A stretch of 64,000 bases of DNA from Earliella scabrosa (taxonomy: Eukaryota > Basidiomycota > Agaricomycetes > Polyporales > Polyporaceae): NCBI GenBank assembly GCA_022605405.1, contig JABYQQ010000001.1, positions 2,170,001 through 2,234,000 of the forward strand, read 5' to 3'. Below are positions 1-11,925 of this stretch, in pieces. Numbering within the stretch: position 1 is the first letter of the stretch; the number at the start of each line of letters is the position of its first letter. Made by a program: the position numbers and the translations under genes. The notes under the pieces were generated by a model, which was not told the origin of the DNA, ran no database searches, and saw only the letters and a program-made list of their open reading frames with translations.

Positions 1-208
1 GAGGAGGAGATGGTGATGATTGGAAGATGAAGGTGCCATGGGATTAGTTCGGACTTGCTATAAGGGTCCTCGTTACAGGTTCTTACGAAGAGTAGATTCG
101 CTTTGTTGACACGTGTAAGGGAGGTAAGAATCGGGTAAGAAGTGGATAAGAAGGCCGTAGTTGATGTCTTGGAACTGATTAGATTGAGATAACAAGCCGG
201 GGAGTGGA

Positions 209-354
209 CCAATCAGAGACCAATCGGCGTGAACGGCTGTGGGCGAGCACCGGAAGGGACGAGGGCCAATGATTCTTCTTGAACGTAGCCCAAGGTCCCT
301 GGCGCGTCGTCTGGACAACATTAACCCTCGGAACGGCTCGACGCGCGGATATAA
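209..354 (+). promoter_or_regulatory. Promoter region of the NAD kinase gene: three CCAAT boxes and a TATA-like element
   Basis: CCAAT pentamers lie at 209-213, 220-224 and 266-270, and a TATAA-like core at 350-354, about 110 bases before the start codon at 462. CCAAT boxes are the known target of the fungal HAP/CBF complex. Their grouping upstream of a housekeeping gene makes a promoter role plausible, but use is inferred only. The rest of bases 1-461 shows no gene. Confidence 0.4.
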
Positions 355-461
355 GCTCGTGTTGACGCTATAGCAGCCCACGCTTCTCCTGGTCTCTCAG
401 TTTTCCTCCGCTTTCTCTCAGATCGCTGCACTGTCTCACGCAGACGCACCTGGGCCTCACA

Positions 462-3400
462 ATGCATTCCCCAGACAACGATACGTTCTCGACGCCTCCA
501 ACGACTCCCTCTCAGCCAGAGATCAGGCCCTCGCTCTCCCGGAGGACAAGCCGTCCTTCAAACCTCCACATCATGCAGAACTCCTCGGACTGGACCCCAA
601 ACCTCGTCCTCGACCCGCAGCAGTCCCCGGAGATATCCACGGGCAAGGCCACATCCGGAACGCCGACGTCTACGTTGGTCAACGGCAAGGCCAATGGGGT
701 AACCGTCACACTCGATGGGCCGCCGCCCATGGCCAACACTCCCACAATTACGCACCATTCGGTCCCGAATCCGACCCACACCCAACGCCGAGCACCCTCA
801 CCAGCCATCAAATCGCCTTGCTTTCTGCACTCCAAACTGCAGGGTGCCTCTCTCATGGACTGGCTCGGTTCCGTCTACGAAGACAAACCCCGCGATCCCC
901 ACCGACGAGAAGAGGACGAACGCAATGGCTACTCAGACAGCGTCGTCTCGGACTCGTACAGCGAGACGCTATCCCCGTACGGAGACGAGGAGGACGACCG
1001 CGAGTATGCTCAGAGCCTCACGAAGCAGCTGGCGGAGACGGCGGTCGGAGTGCGGGAAGTGAGCAAAAAGCTTGGTCAGTGATCGTCCTGTCTGGTCTGC
1101 GGCGGCGCATCCGCCTCCCGGCGGTGCTCACCTCGCATACAGGTCGCACCCGCGTCCGCTCGAACATCCAGAGTGTCCTCATCGTGACCAAGGCGCGAGA
1201 CAACCGTCTCATCAAGCTCACCCGCGAGCTCGCTCTCTATCTCATGCTCAAAAAGCGTGGCAACGAGCGAGGTATCATTGTGTGAGTGTCCTCCCTCCCT
1301 GTCCTATCCCCTCAAGACGCGTATATCGCCCTCCGAACACGTTCATACTTGCGATTGGCTGGGGACGTCCAGGACGGTCTCCAGGAGGCATCGCCGGCTG
1401 TCCGCGCGTTGATATGACTAAGTGCACCGGTTAAGCAGCGCTAACGTGCATACGCATACAGTTACGTCGACGCTCAGCTCAAGACGTCAAGACGATTTGA
1501 CGCTGCAGGAATTGCTCGGGATCACCCTGAGCTATTCCTTCCCTTCCCAAAGCGGCGCGGATCAAGTACCTCTTCAGTGCACTCGAACACGAGCAATGAA
1601 CCGGTCCACGAGGGACAGTTGCGCTATTGGACCGCCGAGATGTGCAACCGTAGCCCACATCTGTTCGATTTCGTCGTGACAGTGAGTGAACATCCAGCCC
1701 AAAAATACGTCGCGCGCCCGCCGCTGACTCTTGACGTGTAGCTCGGTGGCGACGGCACGGTCCTGTTCACTTCATGGCTCTTCCAGCGAATCGTGCCCCC
1801 GGTGCTTCCCTTCGCGCTGGGATCGCTCGGATTCCTGACGAACTTTGACTTCGCGGACCACCGGAAGGTGATGGACAGCGCGATCGACGACGGCATTCGT
1901 GTGAACCTCCGCATGCGCTTCACATGCACCGTGTACCGCGCAATCTCCCCTGACAAGAACAGCAAGGCGCATCGCGCGATCAAGAAGGGCGTTACGGGGG
2001 AGATCTTGATGCGCAACATCGAGGAGGGCGGATGGGATGCGCTCGAGAGCGGCGTACCCTCAGGCGGCAAGGCGGGCGCGAAGGATAAGGAGATTATGTG
2101 CTTCTCGACACGTCCCGTCGAGTGCTTCGAGGTCATAAACGATCTCGTGGTGGATCGTGGACCGAGTCCATATGTCAGTCTTCTCGAGCTGTTCGGTGAG
2201 CATCAACCTTCTGTTCTTCGTTGCGGGACGGCTGACAACGCGTGCAGGCGACGAACACCACTTGACAACCGTGCAAGCAGACGGTCTCTGTGTCGCCACA
2301 CCCACGGGTTCCACTGCATACTCAGTAAGTATCAATATTGGAAGCTGCACCGTGCCACCGATCTAATGCAAGTGCAGTTATCTGCTGGCGGTTCCCTCGT
2401 CCACCCCGAAATCCCTGCCATCTTGATCACACCTCTCTGCCCACACACCTTATCGTTCCGTCCCATGCTTCTCCCCGACACGATGGAGCTGCGTATATGC
2501 GTTCCCTTCAACTCACGAAGCACCGCATGGGCGTCATTCGACGGACGTGGACGTGTCGAGTTGAAACGTAAGTTGAGCCACCGCACGATGTCCCCACATT
2601 CTGAACGTCTTGTGTCATTGCAGAGGGCGACCACATCAAGGTGACGGCGTCCAAGTATCCCTTCCCGACGGTGTGCGCCGAGTCGCAGTCGCGCGACTGG
2701 TTCCACTCCATCTCACGCACGCTCAAGTGGAACGAGCGGGAGCGGCAGAAGTCGTTCGTCGTCGTCGAGGAGAGCCCGACGCGGAAGAGCCGCGCGTCCG
2801 ACACGCAAGGCGGCCCAACCCCTACCGCTCGCGAGCACAAGGGCGTGGCCAAAGAGAACGGCGACGACGAGGAAGAGATGGACGAAGAGGACGAAGTGTC
2901 CGAGGAGGAAGACGAGAAGTTCGACATCGACGACCTCTCATCGACCGAGACAGGGTCACCGACCTCCGACCCGACGAAACTCAGCCCCCAAGAAGCTGAG
3001 ATCGGCGCGCAGAAGGTGGCGGACGGCGACAGCGAGCAAGCACAGGCCGAGTCCGCCGCCCGCTCGCTCGCGCGGGGCAACCCCGACCTCTCCGCGACCT
3101 CACACAACTCCGGGCTCAAGTCGGGCGTGGACACCCCCGACCGCTTCGTCGGCCCGCCCCCGCACCCACCGCGCGTCTCCCCGCGGCACGTGCAGTTCGC
3201 GTCCCCGTCCAATTCGTCCTCGTCGTCCTCGATCGCGGCCGACGCGCAGCGCGGCGACCAGGGTTCGCGCGACGACATCCACGGCCCGCGCTCGGCGCAC
3301 TTTAGCACGCGCGTGCGCATCCCGCGCGATCGCGACGTCGAGGCGGAGAGCTTGAAGACCCCGACGCCGGTCGATGGGCCGTCGCGCCATCGCTCGGCGC

Positions 3401-3522
3401 TCCGCAATCGCACGCGCAGCCGGTCGCGCGACAGGTCGCATGAGGCTCCGCGTCGCGCGTTCGCGGTGTGGGGTCAGGACGAGAGCGATAGCGCTGCGAG
3501 CGACAGCGAGCTCGACTCGTAG
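462..3522 (+). CDS. NAD kinase (ATP-NAD kinase family), seven exons
   Basis: Phosphorylates NAD+ to NADP+ with ATP, supplying NADP(H) in the cytosol. Exons: 462-1074, 1143-1281, 1462-1681, 1742-2195, 2248-2324, 2378-2567 and 2624-3522, giving 863 residues. The family's signature GGDGT lies at about residues 326-330 (LGGDGTVLF), followed by the second conserved block [10 protein letters not shown] and the glycine-rich [14 protein letters not shown] block that shapes the nucleotide pocket. The catalytic part covers about residues 205-600. Both ends are extended: residues 1-200 are Ser/Pro-rich, and 600-863 form a disordered tail with an acidic run ([16 protein letters not shown]) and Arg/Ser-rich stretches. 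This makes it much longer than bacterial NAD kinases, though long tails are usual in fungal homologues. The start at 462 is the first ATG of the open exon. Family call is firm; the N-terminal exon is less conserved. Confidence 0.93.
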
Positions 3523-4526
3523 GCGCATCGTGCGGGAGATGTAGTGCTCGAGCCGATGTTCTTCGGTTTGCTTTGTTCGCTTTGGCTGTTGATATTATAA
3601 GGGTGGGGCTTATCTGACTAGATGCATTGTAACGTATACATATCGCAAGATCTCTCGCGGGCTGGCACACGGATACATACATACTACATACATACGACGT
3701 ACTCACGACAAGAGGCATGAATTCTGTAATCTATATATGCGCGACCGTCTCTAGACCTTCCGAACATGCGTGCAATACCTCAACTTCTTGATGTACGACG
3801 GGTGGAGTGCGCGAGTAAGTAGTAGTCTGCAGAGTTTAGGCCCCGTTCGGCACGTAGACGGTTTGCCAGGCACGTATTGAATGACTGACCGGTAGGCCTC
3901 TGCACTGGAGTCGAATACTAGCAATGCCATACACTGCTAGGATGCATGCATCCCTGTGAGCATCGCGAAGTTCGAACAATAAACTTGTGCATCTCGACGG
4001 ATTTTGCGGCACAAAGCACCGGTCGTTATGCCTTGTGCTCCTACTTGAAGCAGCACAATGGACCACGCCAATTCCGCGTGGACCTCGCAACCGAACACAG
4101 GTGCAACAGATAAAGTTGAGCTCGACGGCATTAAGGGGCACTGTTACTCACCTCCGCTCCCCGACGAACTCGAACCGCCAGTCTTCCTCGGACCTTGCCA
4201 TCGTTCTGTGCTGTCTCCATTCTCTCGGACTCGAAGCGTGAGCACCGCGTATTGTCAGCGCACACGGCCGAATTTCCGCAACATACCCAACACCGACACC
4301 ACCGTGCAGTGCGAAGCCACCACCTCCTATACGTGGCCAACAAGCCCAGAAGCGCAGACCCTCATAGCTGCATGGTCCGGCACATGGGCCCCGAGCTTCT
4401 TCATAATAGACGGATCGCGTGTGTCGCATCTGCTGCATCTCCGTCGACAATAAGCCGCAGAGAATGGAAGACAGCCTCGAGAAGCAGGGAGCCCCCGCGC
4501 GCGCCGCACGGCGCACACAGGTCAGG
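3523..4526. other. Intergenic stretch between the NAD kinase and a cryptic minus-strand gene
   Basis: It holds the NAD kinase 3' flank, with AT-richer sequence and scattered ATACATAC repeats near 3670-3700. Short open frames exist on both strands, but none has convincing codon use, family motifs or splice structure. No tRNA-like T-arm was found. Confidence 0.4.
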
Positions 4527-5384
4527 TCAGGTCCGATCCGGCCACACCCACATCTCGCAGTTGGGCTGGACGTCTTCGATATTCGCATTCGCGCTCCCAT
4601 CGTCCAGGTCCGATCCGCGCATACCAAGCACCGAGTCCTCCGAGAGACCCATCTGTGCCGTTCGCCGCACCTCGTAAGCCGCGAACTGGCACTAGCTCGA
4701 CCCGTCAGTCCCAAACTCCCGCATGAGCTCACACAAGACAACGACGACGTACCGCTGCACCTTCCCACTCCCACTCCAGCTCAAAAAATTTGCGCTTCTC
4801 GACCGCACTCGCTGACGGCCCTGAACCCATCGCGCTCGCGAACACCTCGGGGACCACCGTGGACAATGTGGACAATTGAGAACCCCCTCGCCCGCGCCGT
4901 CCGCCGCGCCACGAGCCCTGATGCTCATATTCGGGAGACACGCTTCCCTGTCCGCGTACGTACTCCCCGCCCGAGTCATCGGAGACGCAGGAGGACGAGT
5001 GGCAGGAAGGAAGGGGCGAGGTGCCCACGCATTGTGCCCAACGGGGCGCACAATGGCCTTTGCTCCCTTCCCAATCCGGCGCACAATGGGCGGGCGGAGT
5101 TGACACGGTCCACGTGGTGCACGTGATGCATGTCCTCTCCTTGGGCGCTTGCGAGAATGCTTCCGCGACGCGGCCTCCTCGATCGCTGATCGTGTCGTAT
5201 TGGGGACCCCGGGGACGCTGCGTGTGTGCGTAGCTGTCGCGTTCGTACTTGGGTCAACAGCGCCGGCACCGAGCAGCGCGCGGCGGACACGATGCATGAG
5301 GAAGGATGACGCACCTCGAGCGCACCGCTGCGGGCGCAAGCCTGAGCTTCCTTGCTACGCCCGCGAGGACGTTGCACGCCGAGA
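4527..5384 (-). CDS. Cryptic uncharacterised protein, 5' end unresolved, at least three exons
   Basis: This gene is not recognised. Three minus-strand exons join in frame across two 67-base GT-AG introns: 5315-about 5384, 5247 down to 4753, and 4685 down to the stop at 4527-4529, with introns 5248-5314 and 4686-4752. The joined frame has GC-rich third positions and natural composition: an N-terminal part with YERDSYAHTQRPRG, a Gly/Ser-rich middle with SDDSGGEYVRGQGS, and a C-terminal part with KRKFFELEWEWEG, FAAYEVRRTAQM and CEMWVWPDRT. The first coding exon is unclear because an in-frame stop precedes 5384, so a further upstream exon is needed. A hydrophobic frame near 5850-5930 (ILVCFVVVVVAG) might encode a membrane segment of the same gene, but no join was found. 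Competing open frames on the same strand make this a moderate call. Confidence 0.42.
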
Positions 5385-5968
5385 GGCTAAGCTGCAGAAA
5401 CAGCTTGATTTCGTTCTTTCCGACCGAGACGCTAACTACGGTATGTACTGTACACTATACTACTTGTGCGATGCGTGCTACGACTGATACGAGGAGCGGA
5501 AGCACAACAGGGCAACTTCACAAACAAAAGGGGGAGGGGAGGGGGTTATGACACAGCGACGAGAAAAGCAATCATAGAGGGGAAAGGGAGAACGGGGATA
5601 CGGAGAGGAGAGCGGCGAGGGTTGGCAGCTGGGGAGAAGCTGCTTGTCGGTGATGTGGACGGCAGGAGAGAGACGACGAACGAGGAGCGAGATACGAATA
5701 TATACAGCGAACGACGAACGAAGAAGCAGCACGAGAGGAAACCTTTCGGATAGCACGAGACAATAAAGTATATGCGAGTTCTTCGACGGGATCGTGAGCA
5801 TGACTTGTCGTGACGAATGCGGCGACGAGGGGGTAAAGGAGATATGCGACAGATGCAGATGCGAGCCCGATGAGATGACGTAGATAGCGAGAGATGCGGA
5901 TGTGAAAAGCCCAGCGACAACGACGACGACAAAGCAAACGAGAATCGAGGGGAGGACGGGGACGGGGA

Positions 5969-6176
5969 TTAGTGAAGTTGGCGCGAGGGCGAGACTTCCG
6001 GGCGCAGGCGGATCTTGAGGTTGAGGTTGAGCAATAAGATATACAGGCCAAACTTGATGAAAGCGACAGACGAGCTTGTATCGTGTGCTGGATTGACAGA
6101 GACTCGTCAGTCCACGAGTGGCCGAAGGTTACTGATCAAATGTTCACTCACAAAGCATCGTGAAGGACGCGCACAT
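5969..6176 (-). CDS. 47-residue putative single-pass membrane micro-protein
   Basis: This small gene is not recognised. Exons 6152-6176 and 5969-6087 join across a 64-base GT-AG intron and read 47 residues from the ATG at 6176 to a TAA at 5969-5971. Third codon positions are mostly G or C, as in the neighbouring genes. A hydrophobic stretch at about residues 17-32 (VAFIKFGLYILLLNLN) is followed by a basic tail (KIRLRP), which suggests a short membrane anchor with a charged end. It lies 50 bases downstream of the HMG-box gene stop on the same strand, so it might instead be part of that gene's 3' untranslated region. No database comparison was possible. Confidence 0.3.
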
Positions 6177-6225
6177 CGCGACGTCCAGCGCCGCGGCCCG
6201 CGGTCAAAGCAGCCGAATACGCATC

Positions 6226-8036
6226 TTACGCGGTGCCGTCGTAAGTGTCCGACTTGCGCGGTTGGAACTTGCCAGCAACTCTTCGCCGGCCGGGCATGCC
6301 CGCGCCACTCGGCGGGACGTACCGCCGAGACGCCGATGCACTGTCTGAGTGGGAATGCTCGGTCGATGCAGAGATAGGTGTATGAGCAGAGACGTCTGAG
6401 TGCACGGAGCAGTGACTCCCCGAGATAACCTGCACAGCGACGGGGGCGGTAGGTATGGGCATGGCGAGTTCCGGTTGCGGCTGTTGCACGTTGTAACTGA
6501 ACATCTGGAAGGCGGCGGCATCCATGGTGGAGCCTTGCATGGAGGACCCCTCCGAGACAGACGCAGTGTCGAGATGGTCAGTGGATAACGAAGACGGTTG
6601 CATGTTGAGTGCTAGGTGGGGATACGCATTGACGACTTCCAGTCCCATGTTGAAGTAGAAGCTGGGGTCTGCTAGGCTCATAGCTGCGTGTGGGTGCGCA
6701 TTGACCCAGTTCGCGAGGTCGTCCATGGTCCAGGGTTGGGAGTCGGAAGGACCGGGAATGCCTGCTGCGTCTGCGCTATCCTCGACCGCTTCGTGCAGCT
6801 CCGCCATGTCCAACATCGGACCCAGTTGGTCACTTGGATTAAGCGTCTGCCCATCAACAGCGCCAATCTGTTGCAGCAACTGCTGAAGTTCAAGTTCGCC
6901 TGGAGGCGACTGCGCCGATGCGGGTTGGGCTGCGGAGAGAGCGAAGATAGCCCCCACGGTTGTGGCGTCGAAGTTGAGTTGTTCTCCTTCCGGGAGAGTG
7001 AGCAGCGGATCGACTCCGGGCGCCGGAAACATGATATCAGGCTGGCATGGTTGGGTCGTAAATTCGTACAAGTGCCTAACCACGGAGTTGGACTCACCTG
7101 CATGAGTGGAGGGTACTGCGAAAACGCGTTCCAATCGCCTTGAAACTCTGGTAGAGGCGCGAAAGGCTGATATTCGGCGTCCGGTAGTTGTGGTTGCCAG
7201 CCCTCCCCCTCCGTGTATGACGGGGGCGAGTCGCTAGGTGTGGACGCTGATGACGGAAAAGCGGGTGTGAAGTTGTACGAGGACTGTCGGGATGGTAGCG
7301 GCGAGTGTAAGAAACTCGAAGGATAGGCTGGCGGTGGTTGGCTCGGCGGAGAGGACGCCGGTGACGGTCCACGATGTAGCCACGCGTTGGGCGCGTCGAG
7401 CGGTGTGGGCGGTGGTAGGGAAGATGATGACGGAAAGGGAGAGCTGTGGGAGGCTGAGCTAGAGGATGAGGGGAGAGGCGTGCTGGATGCGGTCGAGCAG
7501 GACTCTGGGTCATAGTCAATGGGAGGTGATGGGCCACAACCACGGTTTATAGGGTCCGAGATGGGCATACGCTTGACCTTTTCGAACGTTTCGAGTTTGA
7601 CGTTCGAAGAGGACGGTAGGGAAGAGTGTGAAGCAACACGAGAGCCACCAGAGACCCTCCGACCAGCCAGCTTCGCAGCCTTGGCCGCCTCGCGGGCCTT
7701 CTTCTTCGCCTCACGCTCCTCAGCGCGCATCTTATCCTTTGCCTCCTTCGAGATGGGATTGTACTTGTAGTCGGGGTATTTCTTCTTGTGCTCCGCCTTG
7801 GCGATGGCTGCACGCTTCTCGTAGTCGAGCTTGACGCCTTCTGGTTCGTGCTTCCACTTTGACGCAATGAGTCGGGAAATATCCGCCTGCTTCATAGGTG
7901 GCTCGTTGGGAGAACGGCAAGACCGCCATTCTCGCAGACGGTCTGTACGGTAGAGAATCCACGCGTTTGGTGGTCGGGGGATCTTCTGGGGCTTGAGGTC
8001 CTCTTCGGACTGGCGGCTCGTTGGCGCGCGGGGCAT
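6226..8036 (-). CDS. HMG-box transcription factor (MATA_HMG/Ste11-like box), two exons
   Basis: Sequence-specific nuclear DNA-binding protein. Exons 7099-8036 (ending at the donor with GT at 7096-7097) and 6226-7041, intron 7042-7097, about 584 residues. The HMG box is N-terminal, about residues 18-93: it opens with IPRPPNAWILYRTDRL, contains ISRLIASKWKHEP and ends with AEHKKKYPDYKYNP, the arrangement of fungal mating-type and Ste11/Prf1-like factors. A basic, Lys/Ala-rich helix (KKKAREAAKAAKLAG) follows and could extend DNA contact or act as a nuclear localisation signal. The remainder is Ser/Pro-rich with some Gln, typical of activation regions. In basidiomycetes such factors often serve pheromone response or fruiting; which role applies here cannot be told from sequence. 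It is not linked to homeodomain or pheromone-receptor mating genes in this window. Confidence 0.88.
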
Positions 8037-11000
8037 AGTTGTGAGGTAGCTTGGAAAGCGCGCGTTCTTGTGGCTGAGAGGTGGTTTGAGTGGTACGTAC
8101 GCGTGTCTTGGCGGAGCTAGGAAGCGGGGGCAGCCACAGCGAGGGCGAGGGCGGGGGCAAGGGTGGGAGGACGTCGAGGGCGAGTGAGCAAGAAGCGAGC
8201 GTTTGGACGCGTTCACTTTCCTCGGGACGTTCAACTTATCTATTTTGTATCGTATGGCGTTGTGGGCGTACCGCTTTCCGAATAAAGCTCCCTCTGTTTG
8301 GCCCGTGTTTGTTCCGCCCGCCAAGCGCCTTGGAGGGCCCCGGGGTCCTCGTCCTCCGGCGCTCTCAGCCCGACGCCCGCCTTCCTGTCTGGGAATAGCG
8401 CGCCCTCCTTCCCGACTCCCAACAGCCCTGAATTCATTCGCATGCCATGCGCCTCCAGCACCTCCCCCAATTCCCCAAGGCCTGTATTGGGGCACGACAG
8501 TGCTTTCGCTGCGTCGGGCCTACCCAATACGCCATGCTTTGTGCCTCAGCCCGATATGGCAGTTCGTCAAAGCAGAACACGTTTTTGATCGAGCCTAGTA
8601 AGCTCCCTGAGGTGGGCGGCCAATACGCACCATCGCCTCGCGGTCTAGAATTCTGACCTTCAGGCTGACTATCTGATTGGATAGATTGGTCACCAAAACT
8701 GGGACCTGTAGACGAAGTGCTTCAAGGCAGGTAGCACTCAATGTAATCACATCGAATTTTCAAGCACGAGCCGAGTGGCCCGCCGAGTCCAAGCGTCCGT
8801 CGTCTGCCAGTGGCACGTAGTCCATGCCAGACTTCCAGAATTCAGAGGAATCAACCTGTGCACCTAGATGTCTCTCTTGCAACAATCTGCCTGACTCGTG
8901 CGGTGAAGTGGGATATCAGTCGACACGACAGTCTGCCCGCTGCTCCAGGTGCACTCAGTCGACCTCCAGATGACACGTAGCGGGTAAAATTTAGCGCAAG
9001 GTACGCCAGAGACTATCTAGACAATCGTATACTTACAGTATGGCGATCTGACTTCTCCATCCAGATACCTGGCGAGGAAATTATCCAGGCATACCACACC
9101 TATGCTTGTCGATCGTGATTTGCATACGCATAACTCTGCATCTTGCTGAGATGTCTCGAAGGCATGGCGCTGTGCCTGAACGTCTCATGCGAGTCGCACT
9201 GGCGGGGAAGCAAAGGCGCAGAGCGGACTCGCCCGACGCCGTCTCGCCAGGCACTATGCAAGTTCCGAGCATTGAGACCCAGCGATCCTCGACCTACCCG
9301 AGCGAGGCGAACATCATGGGCTCAGGTAAGCAATTAGGGCGCAGCAGACCTTGCTCAATTTGCACAGCTTAGTGCTCAATCACAGACTCGATATCGGGCC
9401 CCGGATGCTTCAGCAAATTGCAGTGCTTTCCAGTCAACGTCAAAGCACGTCCGCCCCGCCTCACCACTCCCGGGGAATCTCAGGCTGAAGCTAGAACGCA
9501 CCCGGCTAGACTCTTCCATTCGAGTCCTCCATCCCACCCTGCTCGCAACATATCCCCATACAGCTCTCCTGGGACCAGTGCCGGGGCCGCCCTGACTCAC
9601 CAACCCCGACGCTGCGCAAACGTGTCCTCCAGGTGGAGGCGGAGCCCTCGGGAATTCCGTTGCACCGTCATCCCTGCCCTCATCCTCGCGGACGGCCCGG
9701 CGTGTCGTAATCGCCCCCGTTCTGAGTTCCAATTCCAGGGCTTCGGGCGGCGGGCGTCGGGTGAAGGGACGTGAGGAGGTAGCGGTCTCACCTGCGCGTT
9801 CTACAGCGAAAGAGGCTGTGATGCGCGTGCTCTCCCGGGCCTCCGGGACGAGGCGCACGCCCGGTCGCCCGGTCGTTCCCCATAGCGCAACTGCTGAATG
9901 CATACCTCGGCGCTGGCGGGGCACATGCTCAATGCTGCTGCGGACCAAGTCGACGGAGCATCGGCGGAGGAGCGACCAGCGAGCAGGCAAGTGGAGGGAT
10001 AGGAGGGATGATGGGCTCGGGCCACCTCGATACCTATTGTCAAGCGATGGTGGCCGTAGCGGCAGTGGCGTGCTTGTGCTCCTCTGCATTCCGTGCTTTC
10101 TCCCGTTCTTGTCTCCTACCATTTCCCTGCGCTGTGCGTACGAATGAAACTGTGGAGGAGAAACATCACAATTCCATACGGATCATCCGGACAGCCAGAG
10201 CAGCAGCTCCAACGAGCAACCTGTCGGTCGCAAGGGGCCTCTGCCAGTGGGAGCCGCAAGCCATCAGAAGGGACATGCTGGAAATCGGCCGTACGTTCGT
10301 ATCTCACCTCCTAACCAGGCTGAATTCAACCAATATACCACTTCTACCAGTATGTGCCGTATACACACCCAGGACGAACGTATCGCCATTCTCGAGTCCC
10401 CTGCTCTTGAGTGAGTCGCTTTCGACCAGAATTTCTTCATCCGCCGCCCTATCCACTGTCTTCCACCTCGGCGCGAGACCATAGCCGCAGGCTACTTATG
10501 GGTGGCCTGTCAATGAGCGCTGTACAAGCACCCATAACCGTCCCTACGACCGAGTCCCGATGTCCAAGCGCTCCTCTGAAGTACTCGTAGAATTCTTTAC
10601 GTTGCTCGCATATGCTAATTTCGTTGTGGTTCGTCTGATCACACGATCTCAACAACCCGGGATCCCTCCCACCCAAGTATCTTCTCCACTTGAATTCCGT
10701 GCGAGCTTGAAGACCTGCCGCGACTGCATCCTCGACGCTTCATGGATCCGATTGCGCACCGCACTTATATGGGTTCTATGCGATCCCAGACGGCCTCGAT
10801 ATTTGGGTACGATACTAACTGACATTATCTCACGAGGACGTGTAGTGGTTGTGATGCATAGAAAAGGCGAATAGGGCAGTGACGGTTATCTGCCGCAGCA
10901 GCAGGTTGAGCGACACTGCATCAGCCTCTGGGTTGCTGCTGCGGCTGAAGCGTGCTCTCACTGAAGTCAAGCATTGAAGATGTGAGCGCAATGCGCAAGT

Positions 11001-11925
11001 AAGTACTTGTGGCAAAAGGACGTACACCACTTGAAGAGCCGCTCGGTCAAACTCATTTCCCTCGGCTTGGCTCCCTCCGTCCGGACGCTCCTAAGTTAAA
11101 CAGCTCAGCTCTTAGCGGAAAACTCTCTTGTTCGCCGCGGTTGTGATCCTATATCGCCAAGAGACCGCCATGCCCGCGCTGAAGAATTCGCCTCCTTGTG
11201 CATATGCTCCTGGCTGTGCAGCTGCCGGATAGTGGGAAATCTCGCCTTGTCGAACAGACTTCAAGTGTAAGCGTAGTGAGCACGAGCAACCGAGTTCATG
11301 AAGGGGTTCAAGTTTCAAAATTTCATGACGTACGTCTCCGTTTTTGTCCCAACTACAGGCGAAAGCGAACTGATGGAGGTCGACATTCGGGCGTTCATGG
11401 ATGGTAGCAGACAGATCGTGCCAGTGATGGGCAAGAGCAATACTTACACCATCCAGGTCAAGACGACGTCGACAGCAACTCGCGACGGCGAGCCGGCGCT
11501 ACCCCCACACCTGTGACAACCGTTAGTAGCTTACGAGAGATGTAGAAATCCGAGCTGTACATGGCGAAGGCGATCGAGCCATTGGAAGGCTAGCTGGACA
11601 GCAGGAACCTGGTTCTGCTACGAACTAGACGAGATGCCCATTCGGACATTCGGAGCGATTTCGAGTCCCGACGCTCGCAAGTCGCCAGCTTGACCGTACT
11701 ATCGTCCACTGGCAGGTCCGAGATCCTACACGATATCCATTAACCAGAGCTATCCGCGACAAACCGGATCCGTACAAACCGAGCACACGTATTACAAGCG
11801 GGTATAGTGGTATCAGCAGCCGCAGCACAAAGAGCGACAAACAGGTGTACAACATACAAGTGATCCATACATACTAGATGGGCAGCATTAGATGGTGCAT
11901 CGATCACAACACGGACGGACGCCCT
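8037..11925. other. 3.9 kb stretch without a supportable gene
   Basis: It begins with the HMG-box gene's upstream region, including TATA-poor, pyrimidine-rich sequence. Open frames up to about 250 codons occur on both strands, for example around 9376-10122, but they compete with one another, lack family motifs and have no consistent splice joins. An uncharacterised or decayed gene could be hidden here. Confidence 0.4.

Noticed and set aside
2508..3528. Long antisense open frames under the NAD kinase 3' exon
   Set aside because: They are shadows of GC-rich, stop-poor coding sequence. They show no motif, no start context and no independent splice structure.
6678..8495. Extended minus-strand frame reaching 8495 upstream of the HMG-box start
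   Set aside because: The residues before the ATG at 8036 resemble leader sequence and no alternative ATG is needed. The HMG box begins 18 residues after the chosen start.
9376..10122. 249-codon minus-strand open frame in the large gap
   Set aside because: Arg/Ser-rich with no recognisable domain, and overlapped by equally long frames on the other strand and in another frame.
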